Shown: positions 54,847-63,134 of the stretch, piece after piece
How positions within the stretch are numbered: position 1 is the first letter of the stretch
How the letters are laid out: each line of letters starts with the position of its first letter
Origin: Paenalicyclobacillus ferrooxydans
GTDB taxonomy: Bacteria; Bacillota; Bacilli; Alicyclobacillales; Alicyclobacillaceae
DNA length: 64,000 nucleotides
NCBI RefSeq assembly: GCF_001399675.1
Contig: NZ_LJCO01000054.1
Span: 37,305-101,304 of the forward strand
Direction: 5' to 3'
The notes under the pieces: model-generated
Databases searched by the model: none
The model's input: only the letters and a program-made list of their open reading frames with translations
What the model was told of the DNA's origin: nothing
Made by a program: the position numbers and the translations under genes

Positions 54847-57303
54847 GTGCGCCATGAGGCGCTATGTACTGAAGCCACCAACTCAGGTGGTTGGCGAGTA
54901 CCTCATCTCGCCAAGGCTAGGCTGGCATGCGTTAGGTCTGAGCAGACCCAGGGTTTGAAGCCCATCCAACAATGTACCCGTGAGGGAGACCGACCTCCCA
55001 AGATGCGGGGCTAGCCACAACGACCTGCTATGGTCAGCGAAAGCAAAGCCATGTCTGAAGCGTGGTCAACTGCAACACTCGAAATCGTCGGATGATACGA
55101 GTGGGTGGAATGAGCGTGACTCCCTTGCGTTTGGAGACACGACCCGGCATGCCGGTGGTCAGGGATGTATAGAGTTGCAACACCCTGAATCTTCCCCGCG
55201 TATAGTGGCGACCTAAGGCAGCGAGACAGTGCATAGTGAACATGGGAACCGACTCATTCGTCCAAACAGGGATGGACAGCTACGTTGACGTGAATGTGTC
55301 GGGACGGAGGAACCGTAGTAGTCGGCGATGGGGAAAGCCCGTTACATGGCGAAGGGTTCCAGTTTGAAGTAGGGTGCGCGCAAGTAAAGTAGGACTCCCT
55401 ATAACGGGAGTGATTGCGATTTCCACTGCCATCACTCAATCCTCTATTCAGGAGAGAAAGAGATTCGAAACACAAACGCGCCTTGCACGAAAGTCTTTGG
55501 AGCAACGACCTTTTTCAAGACTGCATTATCTGCTGAGATGGAATGTCTGAATTAACAATTCGATTGAGAACGTCCTCAGTAACTCAGGTGCCCACACACC
55601 CGGAGTAGATAACATGACGAAGAAGGATTACACCACGCAGGAAGCTAGGCAGCAACTTCGGGAAGAAGTCAAACATGCACTCCACTCATACATATCCAGT
55701 CCGGTACGAAGAGTATTTATCCCGAAGTACAACAAGCCCACGGAAAAGCGCGCGCTCGGTATTCCCACTATTGTCGACCGCGTTGCCCAAGATGTTGTCC
55801 GCAGCATCTTGGAACCAATCTACGAAGGAAAGCAACACCCGCACAGCTACGGTTTCCGCCCATTTCGCGGTACGCACCACGCCATTGAGAGAGTCCGCTT
55901 TCTCATTGGTAGACACCGCTATGAATGGATAGTCGAACTCGACATTAAGGGATTCTTCGACAACGTAGACCAGGAAATCCTGCTCAGCATTCTGCGACGG
56001 ACGATTTATGATCGCAGACTCATACGGGTCATCCGCAACATGTTGAAGGCTGGACTCATTTACGAAGGAGAATTTGAGGAAATCGAACTGGGCACCCCGC
56101 AAGGCGGAGTGGTCAGTCCAATCCTTGGAAACATCTATCTGAATGAACTGGATGAATTCATTGGGAGCAAGTACGAGTTTCTTTCACCATACGAGCGGAG
56201 CAAGTCGGAAATCCCCTGCTACATTGTCCGGTATGCAGACGACGCGGTGATTTTTTGTAAAAGTAAGGAGCATGCAGAGCTGCTGAAGGCTCAAGTTGCA
56301 CAATTCCTGCAGGAGAAACTCAAGCTCCAGTTATCCGCAGAGAAGACACTCGTCACACATGCGGACGAGGGGTTCGACTTCCTTGGGTTCAATATTCGAC
56401 GATGGACGCGGCAAGGAAAGACACGAGTTCTTGCCAAGCCAAGTCGAAAAGCGATTCAACGGTTCAGAGACACATTAGCTAAGGATTCGAAGGCACTACA
56501 GATAGCACCTGGCACAGCCGCCATTGCACTACTAAACAAAAAGATTCGAGGATTCGCCGAATACTTCCGACGAGGGAACGCAAAGGACACCTTCCTTGCC
56601 CTCGACTACTACCTCTGGTGGCTTGTGTTTCACAGGCTTAAACGGAGAACACGAGAACCACCAGGTGTTGTGGCTCGGCGATACCAGTACCGATACAACG
56701 AAGCTGCGAATCTACCGCACCACAGGAAGTCCACAGCGAAGAACTTTGGGTTTAGAGATGACGACGGCAATGTGCATATGCTCGATAAGTTTGGACTCTA
56801 CAAAATAGAGTATCCAGACAAGTGCTCACAAAAGAATCCTTATGTAGTCGAGGACCGAGAATGGCTAGATGGAAACCGAAAGCTCCGTGAAACGATGAAG
56901 GTACAACAGACCAGATTTATTCAGAGGCTATATGGACTGTCCAAGAACTGGGGGCACTTCAGACAACACGTTGTACAACGGCAAAGCAGCCGATGTAGCA
57001 CGTGTGGATGCAAGCTGGTACGCGGAAATGTTCATGTCCATTACCTTCCAAAAACAGCAGGAGAACGCTCATCTCAAGGGGAATTGATACCAGACAATCT
57101 TGTCGCCTCGTGCATTTCATGCTACAGGCAAATGCGACAGCAGCGCAAACGTAACTAACCAAACGGGGCGTCCTAATACGTACAAATACAACTACTTTGA
57201 ATGGAGAGCCGGATGCGGTGAAAGTTGCAAGTCCGGTTCGGGGAAGAGTCCGAGCGTCAAACTGCCCCCTACGGGGGCGCGGGTCGGCTCGGGCTTATTC
57301 TAC
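54847..57303 (+). mobile_element. Group II intron, complete, 2457 nt
   Basis: The 5' end is GTGCGCC, a normal group II start. A long structured RNA of about 560 nt comes before the reverse transcriptase gene. Domain V is a perfect 34-nt element at 57206-57239 (GAGCCGGATG, GTGAAAG, GTCCGGTTC). Domain VI lies after it and the 3' end is TTATTCTAC. Exon junctions are inferred: upstream TATAACTCA, downstream AGATGCATT. The intron splits a cassette repeat from the following GNAT gene. The subclass was not determined; the HNH domain makes class C less likely. Confidence 0.9.
55410..57158 (+). pseudogene. ltrA: Group II intron reverse transcriptase/maturase with in-frame TGA
   Basis: The full protein would start at GTG 55410 (after GGGAG) and run about 582 codons. 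Its N-terminal RT-0 part reads LEQRPFSRLHYLLRWNV, then TGA at 55548, then INNSIENVLSNSGAHTPGVD in the same frame. A Trp fits best at the stop, so TGG to TGA is likely. The rest is intact: RT motifs with YADD (IVRYADDAVIFCKS), the maturase X domain and an HNH nuclease (CSTCGCKL, HVHYLPK, CISC). Translation could restart at ATG 55614 and give 514 residues lacking the N-terminus. Confidence 0.85.
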
Positions 57304-57319
57304 AGATGCATTTTGCGAG

Positions 57320-57877
57320 GTGGGCATCATAAGACAAGATTCGGAACGGATTTACATTCGTAGGCTGGGAATGGATGATCTTGAGGCACTGCTTGATTTA
57401 CGCGTGCGAAATCGCCATTTCTTGAAGCCCTTTGAACCCGTTACTTTAGACTCACATTACACGTTAGAAGGACAGCAAGGAATTTTGCAGAAAGTGCAAC
57501 ACAATTGGGAAACTGGTTCTGGATACGTATTCGGGATTTTTCTGAATAAAGAAGACCGACTTATTGGACGAGTCAGTCTGAGCAATGTGGTCCGTGGAGC
57601 TTGGGAAAGTTGTACAATGGGGTATTTCTTGGATGAACACTCCAATGGTCAAGGTTTCACCACAGAGGCTGTTCGCTTAGCAATTGGTTTTGCGTTCAGA
57701 ACTGCGGAATTACATAGGGTTCAAGCGGCGGTAATGCCCCGAAATGTAAGCTCAATTAGGGTTCTTGATAAAGTGGGATTTCGGTACGATGGGTTTTCAG
57801 AGTTTTATCTAAAAATCAATGGCCTATGGGAAGACCATAACCTGTACAGTATTACACGAGAACGTTGGCATTCATAA
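57320..57877 (+). CDS. GNAT acetyltransferase, RimJ/RimL-like
   Basis: About 185 residues. It begins IYIRRLGMDDLEALLDLR and has FLKPFEPVTLDS, the acetyl-CoA loop region YFLDEHSNGQGFTTEAVRL and the end HRVQAAVMPRNVSSIRVLDKVGFRYDG, all typical of RimJ-type N-acetyltransferases. GTG 57320 is used; the intron 3' end is only 16 bases upstream, so any original leader is on the far side of the intron. Target protein unknown. Confidence 0.88.
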   Translation: MGIIRQDSERIYIRRLGMDDLEALLDLRVRNRHFLKPFEPVTLDSHYTLEGQQGILQKVQHNWETGSGYVFGIFLNKEDRLIGRVSLSNVVRGAWESCTMGYFLDEHSNGQGFTTEAVRLAIGFAFRTAELHRVQAAVMPRNVSSIRVLDKVGFRYDGFSEFYLKINGLWEDHNLYSITRERWHS

Positions 57878-57939
57878 GCTTGTGCTTATTCAGCGATAGT
57901 GGGCTTGAGTAGAAATAACAATGTGGCTGCGACCTTCGC

Positions 57940-57987
57940 ATGATTATACAGTTCTAGTCGACTGATGCTTGTGTCACATAGGGGCAG
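57940..57987 (+). repeat. Cassette-type repeat, copy 5
   Basis: Core ATGATTATAC (degenerate); GGGCAG 42 bases on, preceded by TGTGTCACATAG. Lies 62 bases after the GNAT stop. Confidence 0.65.
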
Positions 57988-58057
57988 ATAAATGCCATAT
58001 GAACTCTATTATTCTTAGTTGTATGCAGGTGAAAAAACTCAGGCGAGGTGATATGAC

Positions 58058-59080
58058 ATGGCCGAAACGCGGTTGGAGTTAACGCGATCGCAAATCCTAG
58101 CATTCAGGCGGCGCGCAAGCGCACTTGAAGATCGACTTTCGATGGGGCCGGACTCGCTTCGGCATGCGGCCTGGGCGGGACTCCAAGATAGCATGCCGCG
58201 TGCAGCTCTCCTGTCCATCCATGCCCGTGTCGAAGGAACTGAACCGTCCACGTTATCAGACCCTTCACTTGTGCAACTCTGGGGACCGAGGTTCAGTGTC
58301 TTTGTCGTTGCTGAGTGCGATCGGGCTGTATTTTCGCTGGGGAGGCTACCTGAGGATCATAAGGGTCTACACAGGGCCGAGGATCTCGCGCGTCGTCTGA
58401 AAGGTATCTTGGCTGGCGGGCGGATGAAGTACGGAGATGCAGGAAGAGCACTTGGTGTGCACCCTAACAGTCTCCGTTACGCTGCCACTGCTGGTACGAT
58501 CTTGATCGGTTGGGACGGTGCAAAACAACCTACCATATGGACAGTACCGGCCCCCGAGATAAATGCGAACGATGCTCGCCTTGAGCTCGCCCGTCGCTAT
58601 CTGCACGTCTATGGTCCCACTACGGCTGAATCATTTAGTCAATGGGCGGGGATAAGTCTACGAAGCAGTGTGGCTACATTCGATACTCTGCGCTCCGCCC
58701 TAACACCGGTACGGTCACCTATCGGAGACGCGTGGATACTAACTAGTGATGAGACATTCTTCCGTTTACCGGAGGGTGCCACTGCACCCGCGCGCTTGCT
58801 GCCAAGCGGTGACTCATATTTGTTGCTTCAGGGGCGTGATCGCGAACTCTTAGTTCCCAATATTGAGTATCAGCGTCTGCTTTGGACACCGCGAGTCTGG
58901 CCCGGCGGGTTGCTAGTAGACGGAGAGATTGTCGGAGTGTGGCGACGGTCAGGTCAGGCCCTGACAGTGCAATTGTGGCGTGAATTGTCGCATTCAGAAC
59001 GAAATGCAGTCGAGGTTGAAGTGCAATCATTACCACTGGCCGATATGAGGGGACAGATTTCTATCCGATGGGAACCTTGA
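58058..59080 (+). CDS. Winged helix DNA-binding domain protein (HTH_42/YcaQ-like)
   Basis: 340 residues. The middle and end match the HTH_42 family: ARLELARRYLHVYGPTTAESFSQWAGI, then ARLLPSGDSYLLLQGRDRELLVP and the C-terminal LLVDGEIVGVWRR. The family includes the DNA glycosylases AlkX/YcaQ that unhook crosslinks, and DNA-binding proteins of unknown role. The catalytic QxQ/QxD motif of YcaQ is not evident, so glycosylase activity is uncertain. More Arg- and Ala-rich than its neighbours, in keeping with separate acquisition. Confidence 0.8.
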   Translation: MAETRLELTRSQILAFRRRASALEDRLSMGPDSLRHAAWAGLQDSMPRAALLSIHARVEGTEPSTLSDPSLVQLWGPRFSVFVVAECDRAVFSLGRLPEDHKGLHRAEDLARRLKGILAGGRMKYGDAGRALGVHPNSLRYAATAGTILIGWDGAKQPTIWTVPAPEINANDARLELARRYLHVYGPTTAESFSQWAGISLRSSVATFDTLRSALTPVRSPIGDAWILTSDETFFRLPEGATAPARLLPSGDSYLLLQGRDRELLVPNIEYQRLLWTPRVWPGGLLVDGEIVGVWRRSGQALTVQLWRELSHSERNAVEVEVQSLPLADMRGQISIRWEP

Positions 59081-59164
59081 GGCCGTGTAATAATAGTCCG
59101 ACTAGGGACAATTGAGTTGTAGGATCACCAATGATGGATGGCAAATAACCATATACCGTTGTGC

Positions 59165-59210
59165 ATGTACATCCAAATTCGCACTGTGACGTTATTGAAC
59201 ATTCGGGCAG
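59165..59210 (+). repeat. Cassette-type repeat, copy 6
   Basis: Core ATGTACATCC (weak); GGGCAG 40 bases on. Its right half (CGTTATTGAACATTCGGGCA) is nearly the same as in copy 2. Confidence 0.6.
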
Positions 59211-59237
59211 CTCCAGAGCGATACCACTACTTTGTTC

Positions 59238-59246
59238 TGGTATAAT
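59238..59246 (+). promoter_or_regulatory. Extended -10 promoter upstream of the lipoprotein gene
   Basis: TGG-TATAAT, 28 bases after a repeat. The predicted RNA start is near 59253, so a start codon at 59251 would be outside the transcript. Confidence 0.5.
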
Positions 59247-59250
59247 TTAG

Positions 59251-59754
59251 GTGATAAGACTATGCGTGAGGCACACAATTTGTTCATGTGGGAGGAAGCA
59301 ATTTGCGAAGAAACTTCTAACTGGGTTGCTGTTGTTTACGTTGGTGCTCACAGGATGCGCTCAGGGAACGAATAAAACTGCATCTAACACGCCAGACCGC
59401 AACAGTCCCGATTCTCCCCCCACCAATAATCCCACTATTGAATACGCTACAGGGAGATTTACGACGCAACCAGCCATACGTGGGTTGGCAGTTGTGTCAT
59501 CACATCTTGATGTTTCACCTGTGCAAGAAGCCTCGTTGACCATTCAGGTAAAGCCTGGTGCCAAAGCAAGCATCGAGGTCGATTACTCTTCAGGACCGAG
59601 CCACGATAGCAGTCTTCGCCCAAAGATTGCCGATAAAAACGGGAATGTAAGTTGGAGCTGGAAAGTCCCGTTGAATACTACACCAGGAACGTGGAATGTG
59701 CCGGTTGCGGCAGATGGGAAATCTATGATGCTACAGTTACACGTAACGAAATAA
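59251..59754 (+). CDS. Putative lipoprotein; start uncertain or frameshifted
   Basis: The lipobox LTGC follows a hydrophobic stretch (KKLLTGLLLFTLVLTGC). A Ser/Pro/Asn linker and a small beta-rich domain (QEASLTIQVKPGAKASIEVDY to the end) come next. The open frame starts with GTG 59251 and has no ribosome site. A strong GGGAGGAAG lies before TTG 59296-59298 in another frame; adding one A to the GAAACTTC run would join TTG-CGA-AGA to the signal peptide. A one-base loss is therefore possible. The C-terminal fold may be an Ig-like or carbohydrate-binding domain; not identified. Confidence 0.7.
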   Translation: MIRLCVRHTICSCGRKQFAKKLLTGLLLFTLVLTGCAQGTNKTASNTPDRNSPDSPPTNNPTIEYATGRFTTQPAIRGLAVVSSHLDVSPVQEASLTIQVKPGAKASIEVDYSSGPSHDSSLRPKIADKNGNVSWSWKVPLNTTPGTWNVPVAADGKSMMLQLHVTK

Positions 59755-59799
59755 GGTCATGATTGTCGTTGCCACTTCTGTGATGGAAGACACCGGGTT

Positions 59800-59847
59800 A
59801 TGTATGAAAATGCATTTTTGACGGCGACGGTCTTACTGATCGGGCAG
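59800..59847 (+). repeat. Cassette-type repeat, copy 7 (degenerate)
   Basis: GGGCAG at 59842, 42 bases after ATGTATGAAA. An AAAATGCATTTT palindrome occupies the core area but with a different spacing. The weakest copy apart from number 9. Confidence 0.5.
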
Positions 59848-59895
59848 CAATGTCCAACAGGCATTAGGTCGGCGACGAGCGGGAGGCAGGGTGCA

Positions 59896-60204
59896 TTGAG
59901 GAGAATCGTATGTCAACGATGCGGTGATGTCATTGAAAGTAAATCTGAGTTGGTGACGACTTTGTCGCTGTTACAGGGCATCATGCCATACCATCTTGAC
60001 TGTCATGCTCAAAACCAGAAAGGATGGAATGCAGGTGCAACCCCTATCAATAGTCAAGCAACGATTGCAATAATGATTATAGGTCTCATAGTATGTACCG
60101 TTTTGCTTGTTATCATAAAATCGTGGGTGTTCGTTGTTGCGGGATTGCTTGCCCCTTTACTAAGGCTCCTATCATGGCTGATTTACGAACGATTCCTACC
60201 TTGA
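59896..60204 (+). CDS. Zinc-ribbon membrane protein of unknown function
   Basis: About 102 residues from TTG 59896 (GGGAGG nine bases upstream). An N-terminal treble of Cys/His (CQRCGDVIE, then YHLDCHAQ) could bind one zinc. Two membrane helices follow (IAIMIIGLIVCTVLLVII, WVFVVAGLLAPLLRLLSW). The pattern, a short zinc ribbon on the cytoplasmic side of a membrane hairpin, is seen in several uncharacterised Bacillales proteins. Confidence 0.65.
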   Translation: MRRIVCQRCGDVIESKSELVTTLSLLQGIMPYHLDCHAQNQKGWNAGATPINSQATIAIMIIGLIVCTVLLVIIKSWVFVVAGLLAPLLRLLSWLIYERFLP

Positions 60205-60267
60205 GATACCTGTAGTTCTTCAGGTAGCGAGGACTTATCCCGAAGAGGGATTTGTATCCACCAATAC

Positions 60268-60314
60268 ATAAATATGCGCTGAGGAATTTTTTGGGTTATG
60301 TCACACTCGGGCAG
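60268..60314 (+). repeat. Cassette-type repeat, copy 8
   Basis: Core ATAAATATGC; GGGCAG 41 bases on, preceded by TATGTCACACTC. 63 bases after the zinc-ribbon gene. Confidence 0.72.
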
Positions 60315-60344
60315 TTTAGCGGAATATGACGTCTTCGGAAATAA

Positions 60345-60572
60345 ATGTATAATGATGGTATGAGTCATGAGTTATCTCTCTGCATAAGGGTGAGTAAACT
60401 GTCTTACTCTACGTTTATATTGAGTGGACTAGCAATTATTGTTGGTCTTATTTTTCTGCTGTCCAGGCGGAACTTTTTCGGATGGCACACCAGAACGCAG
60501 AAGGCAATTGGGTGGACCATCATTGTAGTAACAATTATGGAAACCTTGGACCGGATCTTGTTTGGCAAGTAA
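60345..60572 (+). CDS. Small two-helix membrane protein
   Basis: Up to 75 residues. It has hydrophobic helices FILSGLAIIVGLIFLLSRR and AIGWTIIVVTIMETLDRILF. Start candidates are ATG 60345, ATG 60360 and GTG 60390; a TATAAT at 60348 with ATGACG 16 bases upstream suggests transcription begins near 60360, favouring GTG 60390 (about 60 residues). No family recognised. Confidence 0.5.
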   Translation: MYNDGMSHELSLCIRVSKLSYSTFILSGLAIIVGLIFLLSRRNFFGWHTRTQKAIGWTIIVVTIMETLDRILFGK

Positions 60573-60607
60573 CCACTACTCCATCTGTATATGCGAAGGT
60601 ATTGTCA

Positions 60608-61111
60608 GTGATGTTTGACTTAATCGGGCTGACGTTAGAACCGAGTAGTATGTCATACGGAACGGGGGACGGTTATGTGGAGGAACTGACATTTAGCGCC
60701 AAACGTCTTTACCGCCGAGAAATCGTGCTGTTTGCGATTCTTGGCATTATTCTAGGTCCATTGAGTGTAGTCGCTCAGGGGACGTCAGCATTCCTGTCAC
60801 TCCTCTTTGCTCTGTCGTCGCTACTAGCATTCATGATAGTAATTCTGTTCTTCATTTTGGCTCGCAGGTGGATAAGACCTTTGACCTTTCGCCAGGACAT
60901 CGTCAGGTTCGGAGCATGGGAGACGTCAGTCAGCAAACTGTCTGGCATTGAATGTAGACCTGAGAGACGATGGGTCATTCTTACTCTCAAGCAGGGATTC
61001 GTTCCACGGATTCAGCTCTTAGAGTTGTCAGAGAAGAACTGTGGTAATAGTGAATTCGACGAAATCAAGAGCTGGACGTTGTCTCACGGTCTCTTATTTC
61101 ATCGATTTTGA
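60608..61111 (+). CDS. Membrane protein of unknown function
   Basis: About 167 residues from GTG 60608 (GAAGG upstream). Two adjacent membrane helices at about 40-85 (VLFAILGIILGPLSVVA, FLSLLFALSSLLAFMIVILFFILA) are followed by a C-terminal soluble part with PH-like beta strands (ECRPERRWVILTLKQGF). The overall plan of helices then a small beta domain resembles PH-domain membrane proteins such as the YcxB family; not certain. Confidence 0.6.
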   Translation: MMFDLIGLTLEPSSMSYGTGDGYVEELTFSAKRLYRREIVLFAILGIILGPLSVVAQGTSAFLSLLFALSSLLAFMIVILFFILARRWIRPLTFRQDIVRFGAWETSVSKLSGIECRPERRWVILTLKQGFVPRIQLLELSEKNCGNSEFDEIKSWTLSHGLLFHRF

Positions 61112-61320
61112 TGACACTCAGCCTATTCCAGATGAATACGGGAGGAAGGCTCCAATGCATAGGGGTCTACAAAAGGGAGATGGAATTTTTGTCCTGTAAG
61201 TTTGATTTCGATGACAAAGTAACAGTTGTCGAACAAGGCGAATACCAGGGGATGTATGATTGTACACTTCGGTTCAAACACTGCTTGTTGAGCTTTGGGG
61301 CAGAAGAACTGAGGAATTGA
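61108..61320 (+). CDS. Short open frame, doubtful
   Basis: 70 codons overlapping the previous stop. No ribosome site and no recognised domain. The last 20 codons coincide with repeat copy 9, so either the gene ends in the repeat or the frame is spurious. Confidence 0.25.
   Translation: MMTLSLFQMNTGGRLQCIGVYKREMEFLSCKFDFDDKVTVVEQGEYQGMYDCTLRFKHCLLSFGAEELRN
61256..61303 (+). repeat. Cassette-type repeat, copy 9 (uncertain)
   Basis: Core ATGATTGTAC, close to copy 5; GGGCAG 42 bases on. It lies inside a short open frame, so it could be chance. Confidence 0.4.
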
Positions 61321-61383
61321 GTAAAGTTTATAACTTTAGCTGTTTTGTAGGAGAGGAAGTGAACCACAATCCTTCGAAAACGT

Positions 61384-61929
61384 TTGTTTAATGTTGTTTT
61401 TACAGTCGTGTGTATTGGATTGGTTATTTCGTTGGTGGTTAAAGGGACTTATTTCAAGGAAATAAATCGAGAGCATCAATACACTCAAATGCTATACAAT
61501 CGTTTAATACAAGATGTAGATGTTGCAGACGGAGGTGGGGTCACTTTCCCTGGATATCAGAAGTCCTCCGTAAATATGACGTATGCAGCTGGTGTTTTGC
61601 AGGATCTATATCTCCAGGCGAACATAGTCAATCACGAAAGAGGAACTCAACAGATTCAGGAAGATGCATCATTTGTGTCATATGTCGCTATGGCGCTAGT
61701 CGGTAAGAATATGAAGTATTTAGTAGGTCCAAAGCACAAAGCGGTTGTTACAATTACTCCAAAGCAAGCGGAGAATCTGGTTCGAAAAATTTATCAAATT
61801 ATAATCAAAAACCAGGTCAACGGTGATATACCTAGCGACAAGATAGCTACCGTATATAATGAACTCAACAACTTAATCCCAGAAAATTTGAAATCAATTG
61901 ATGGTGTGCTTACATACTTGTATCAGTAA
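61384..61929 (+). CDS. Protein of unknown function with N-terminal membrane helix
   Basis: 181 residues. It starts with a membrane helix or signal anchor (VVFTVVCIGLVISLVVKGTYF), followed by a helical soluble domain (YKQIINRE-like repeats: INREHQYTQMLYNRL, AENLVRKIYQIIIKN). TTG 61384 is the only usual start in frame but lies 27 bases after AGGAGAGGAA. GTG 61359 is well placed for that site but is in another frame, so a one-base frameshift is possible. Not identified. Confidence 0.55.
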   Translation: MFNVVFTVVCIGLVISLVVKGTYFKEINREHQYTQMLYNRLIQDVDVADGGGVTFPGYQKSSVNMTYAAGVLQDLYLQANIVNHERGTQQIQEDASFVSYVAMALVGKNMKYLVGPKHKAVVTITPKQAENLVRKIYQIIIKNQVNGDIPSDKIATVYNELNNLIPENLKSIDGVLTYLYQ

Positions 61930-62024
61930 GTACACGCATTTATTCAGAATATACCTGTCAAGGAGAACGTTTTATTAGACATTCGTGGCGTGAGAACTGA
62001 ATAAATTACGTCCCCTGCTGTTGG

Positions 62025-62072
62025 ATGAATATTCGTTCCTGATGGTGACTCCGAACTGTCGCTAAAGGGCAT
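62025..62072 (+). repeat. Cassette-type repeat, copy 10
   Basis: Core ATGAATATTC; GGGCAT (one change) 42 bases on, preceded by ACTGTCGCTAAA. Confidence 0.75.
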
Positions 62073-62174
62073 TGATCTCCAATAACGATTCAACCACTTA
62101 TATTGGTATTCTATAGATAGTGATGATTTTTCGGGTATTGACTCGCTATGGAAAAACTTCCTGGGGGTTGAACA

Positions 62175-62693
62175 ATGGGAGAGAATGTACATCTATGCAA
62201 ACCGTCTATTGAGTTACAAAATGAGTATATCTCCTTTTACGAGGAGTGGGAAAATAGTGGGGAAGAGTTGGAAGGTATGGCACCATGGGTGATTTCCAGA
62301 GACCCTGCAGATTTCCAAAGAATGATCGAATCTTTGTTAAACAACGAGCAGATAGAGTATTTGCCCGACGGGACGGTACCTTCTTCAACATACTGGTTGG
62401 TAACTGACTCTGGAAAGGTTGTTGGGTCAGTAAATATCCGTCATCGTCTTACACCTTTCGGTCACATTGGGTATGGCATTCGACCTTCTGAGAGACGGAA
62501 AGGGTACGCTACAAAGCTTTTAGCCCTGTCATTACTAAAGGCAAGGGAGTTGGGCATAGAAAAAGTCCTAGTCATTTGCAATAAGGATAACGCAGGATCT
62601 GAAAAGACAATACGAAACAATGGTGGGATTCAGGATACAAGCTACATTGAAGAAAGCGGAAATGTGCTACTACGATTTTGGATCGACTTGTAA
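62175..62693 (+). CDS. GNAT family acetyltransferase
   Basis: 172 residues. It begins with an ELQNEYISFYEEWENSG segment. Strand 4 and the acetyl-CoA loop are GHIGYGIRPSERRKGYATKLL, and VLVICNKDNAGSEKTIRNNGG follows. This is the pattern of predicted acetyltransferases of the YjaB/COG3981 type in Bacillales. ATG start after TGGGGG. Substrate unknown. Flanked by repeat copies 10 and 11. Confidence 0.88.
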   Translation: MGENVHLCKPSIELQNEYISFYEEWENSGEELEGMAPWVISRDPADFQRMIESLLNNEQIEYLPDGTVPSSTYWLVTDSGKVVGSVNIRHRLTPFGHIGYGIRPSERRKGYATKLLALSLLKARELGIEKVLVICNKDNAGSEKTIRNNGGIQDTSYIEESGNVLLRFWIDL

Positions 62694-62723
62694 GTCGGTA
62701 CTGGTCTTAAACATCTGGGGTGC

Positions 62724-62743
62724 AAGGCTTGCGTAGCCTTTTT
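62724..62743 (+). terminator. Short hairpin terminator after the GNAT gene
   Basis: AAGGCT-TGCGT-AGCCTT followed by further T; a small but well-formed stem. Confidence 0.5.
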
Positions 62744-62755
62744 CGGTTGGGATGC

Positions 62756-62803
62756 ATGAATATTCGGTCTTCCCGTCCTGTAGCCTGTGTCACTCAAGGG
62801 CAG
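62756..62803 (+). repeat. Cassette-type repeat, copy 11
   Basis: Core ATGAATATTC; GGGCAG 42 bases on, preceded by TGTGTCACTCAA. Last recognised copy. Confidence 0.8.
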
Positions 62804-62884
62804 TTATGCGACGTAAATGCGAGCCCAGAAAATCATCCATGATGGTACAATCAAACTAATCAAAACGAGCGGACGGTGATGAGT

Positions 62885-63134
62885 ATGCTGTGGTCGGAAG
62901 TTCGTGAATTGTACCCAAACCAGTTTGTATATCTGGAACGATTTACAGTCTCACATGGAGGACGGAAAGCTGTGTGTTGACGAGGTTGCTATTATCCGTC
63001 CCCTCAAGAGTTCGCAAGAAGCTCGTCAAGCCCTTAAAGCTGCAAGACAGAATAACTTTATTTACCATACGTCAAACGAGAAGATCATAATGGACGTCGT
63101 CATGAAACCGATGGTTCGGGGAATTCACTCATGA
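62885..63134 (+). pseudogene. Small conserved protein, frameshifted, upstream of an aspartic-protease-like gene
   Basis: From ATG 62885 the frame gives MLWSEVRELYPNQFVYLE. It should continue DLQSHMEDGKLCVDEVAIIRPL, which is found one frame away. Removing one C at about 62940 joins the two. The remainder runs to IHS at 63134 and overlaps the next gene by ATGA. Small proteins of this kind often precede retropepsin-like genes in Firmicutes and could be partners or antitoxin-like; that is an inference. Confidence 0.65.

Noticed and set aside
55614..57158. Retron or diversity-generating retroelement
   Set aside because: The reverse transcriptase is followed by a perfect 34-nt domain V and carries maturase and HNH domains, so it is a group II intron; no template/variable repeat is seen.
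52212..62803. Canonical integron attC sites
   Set aside because: No RYYYAAC/GTTRRRY core pairs at consistent places and no IntI in the window. The repeats are reported as a separate, integron-like family.
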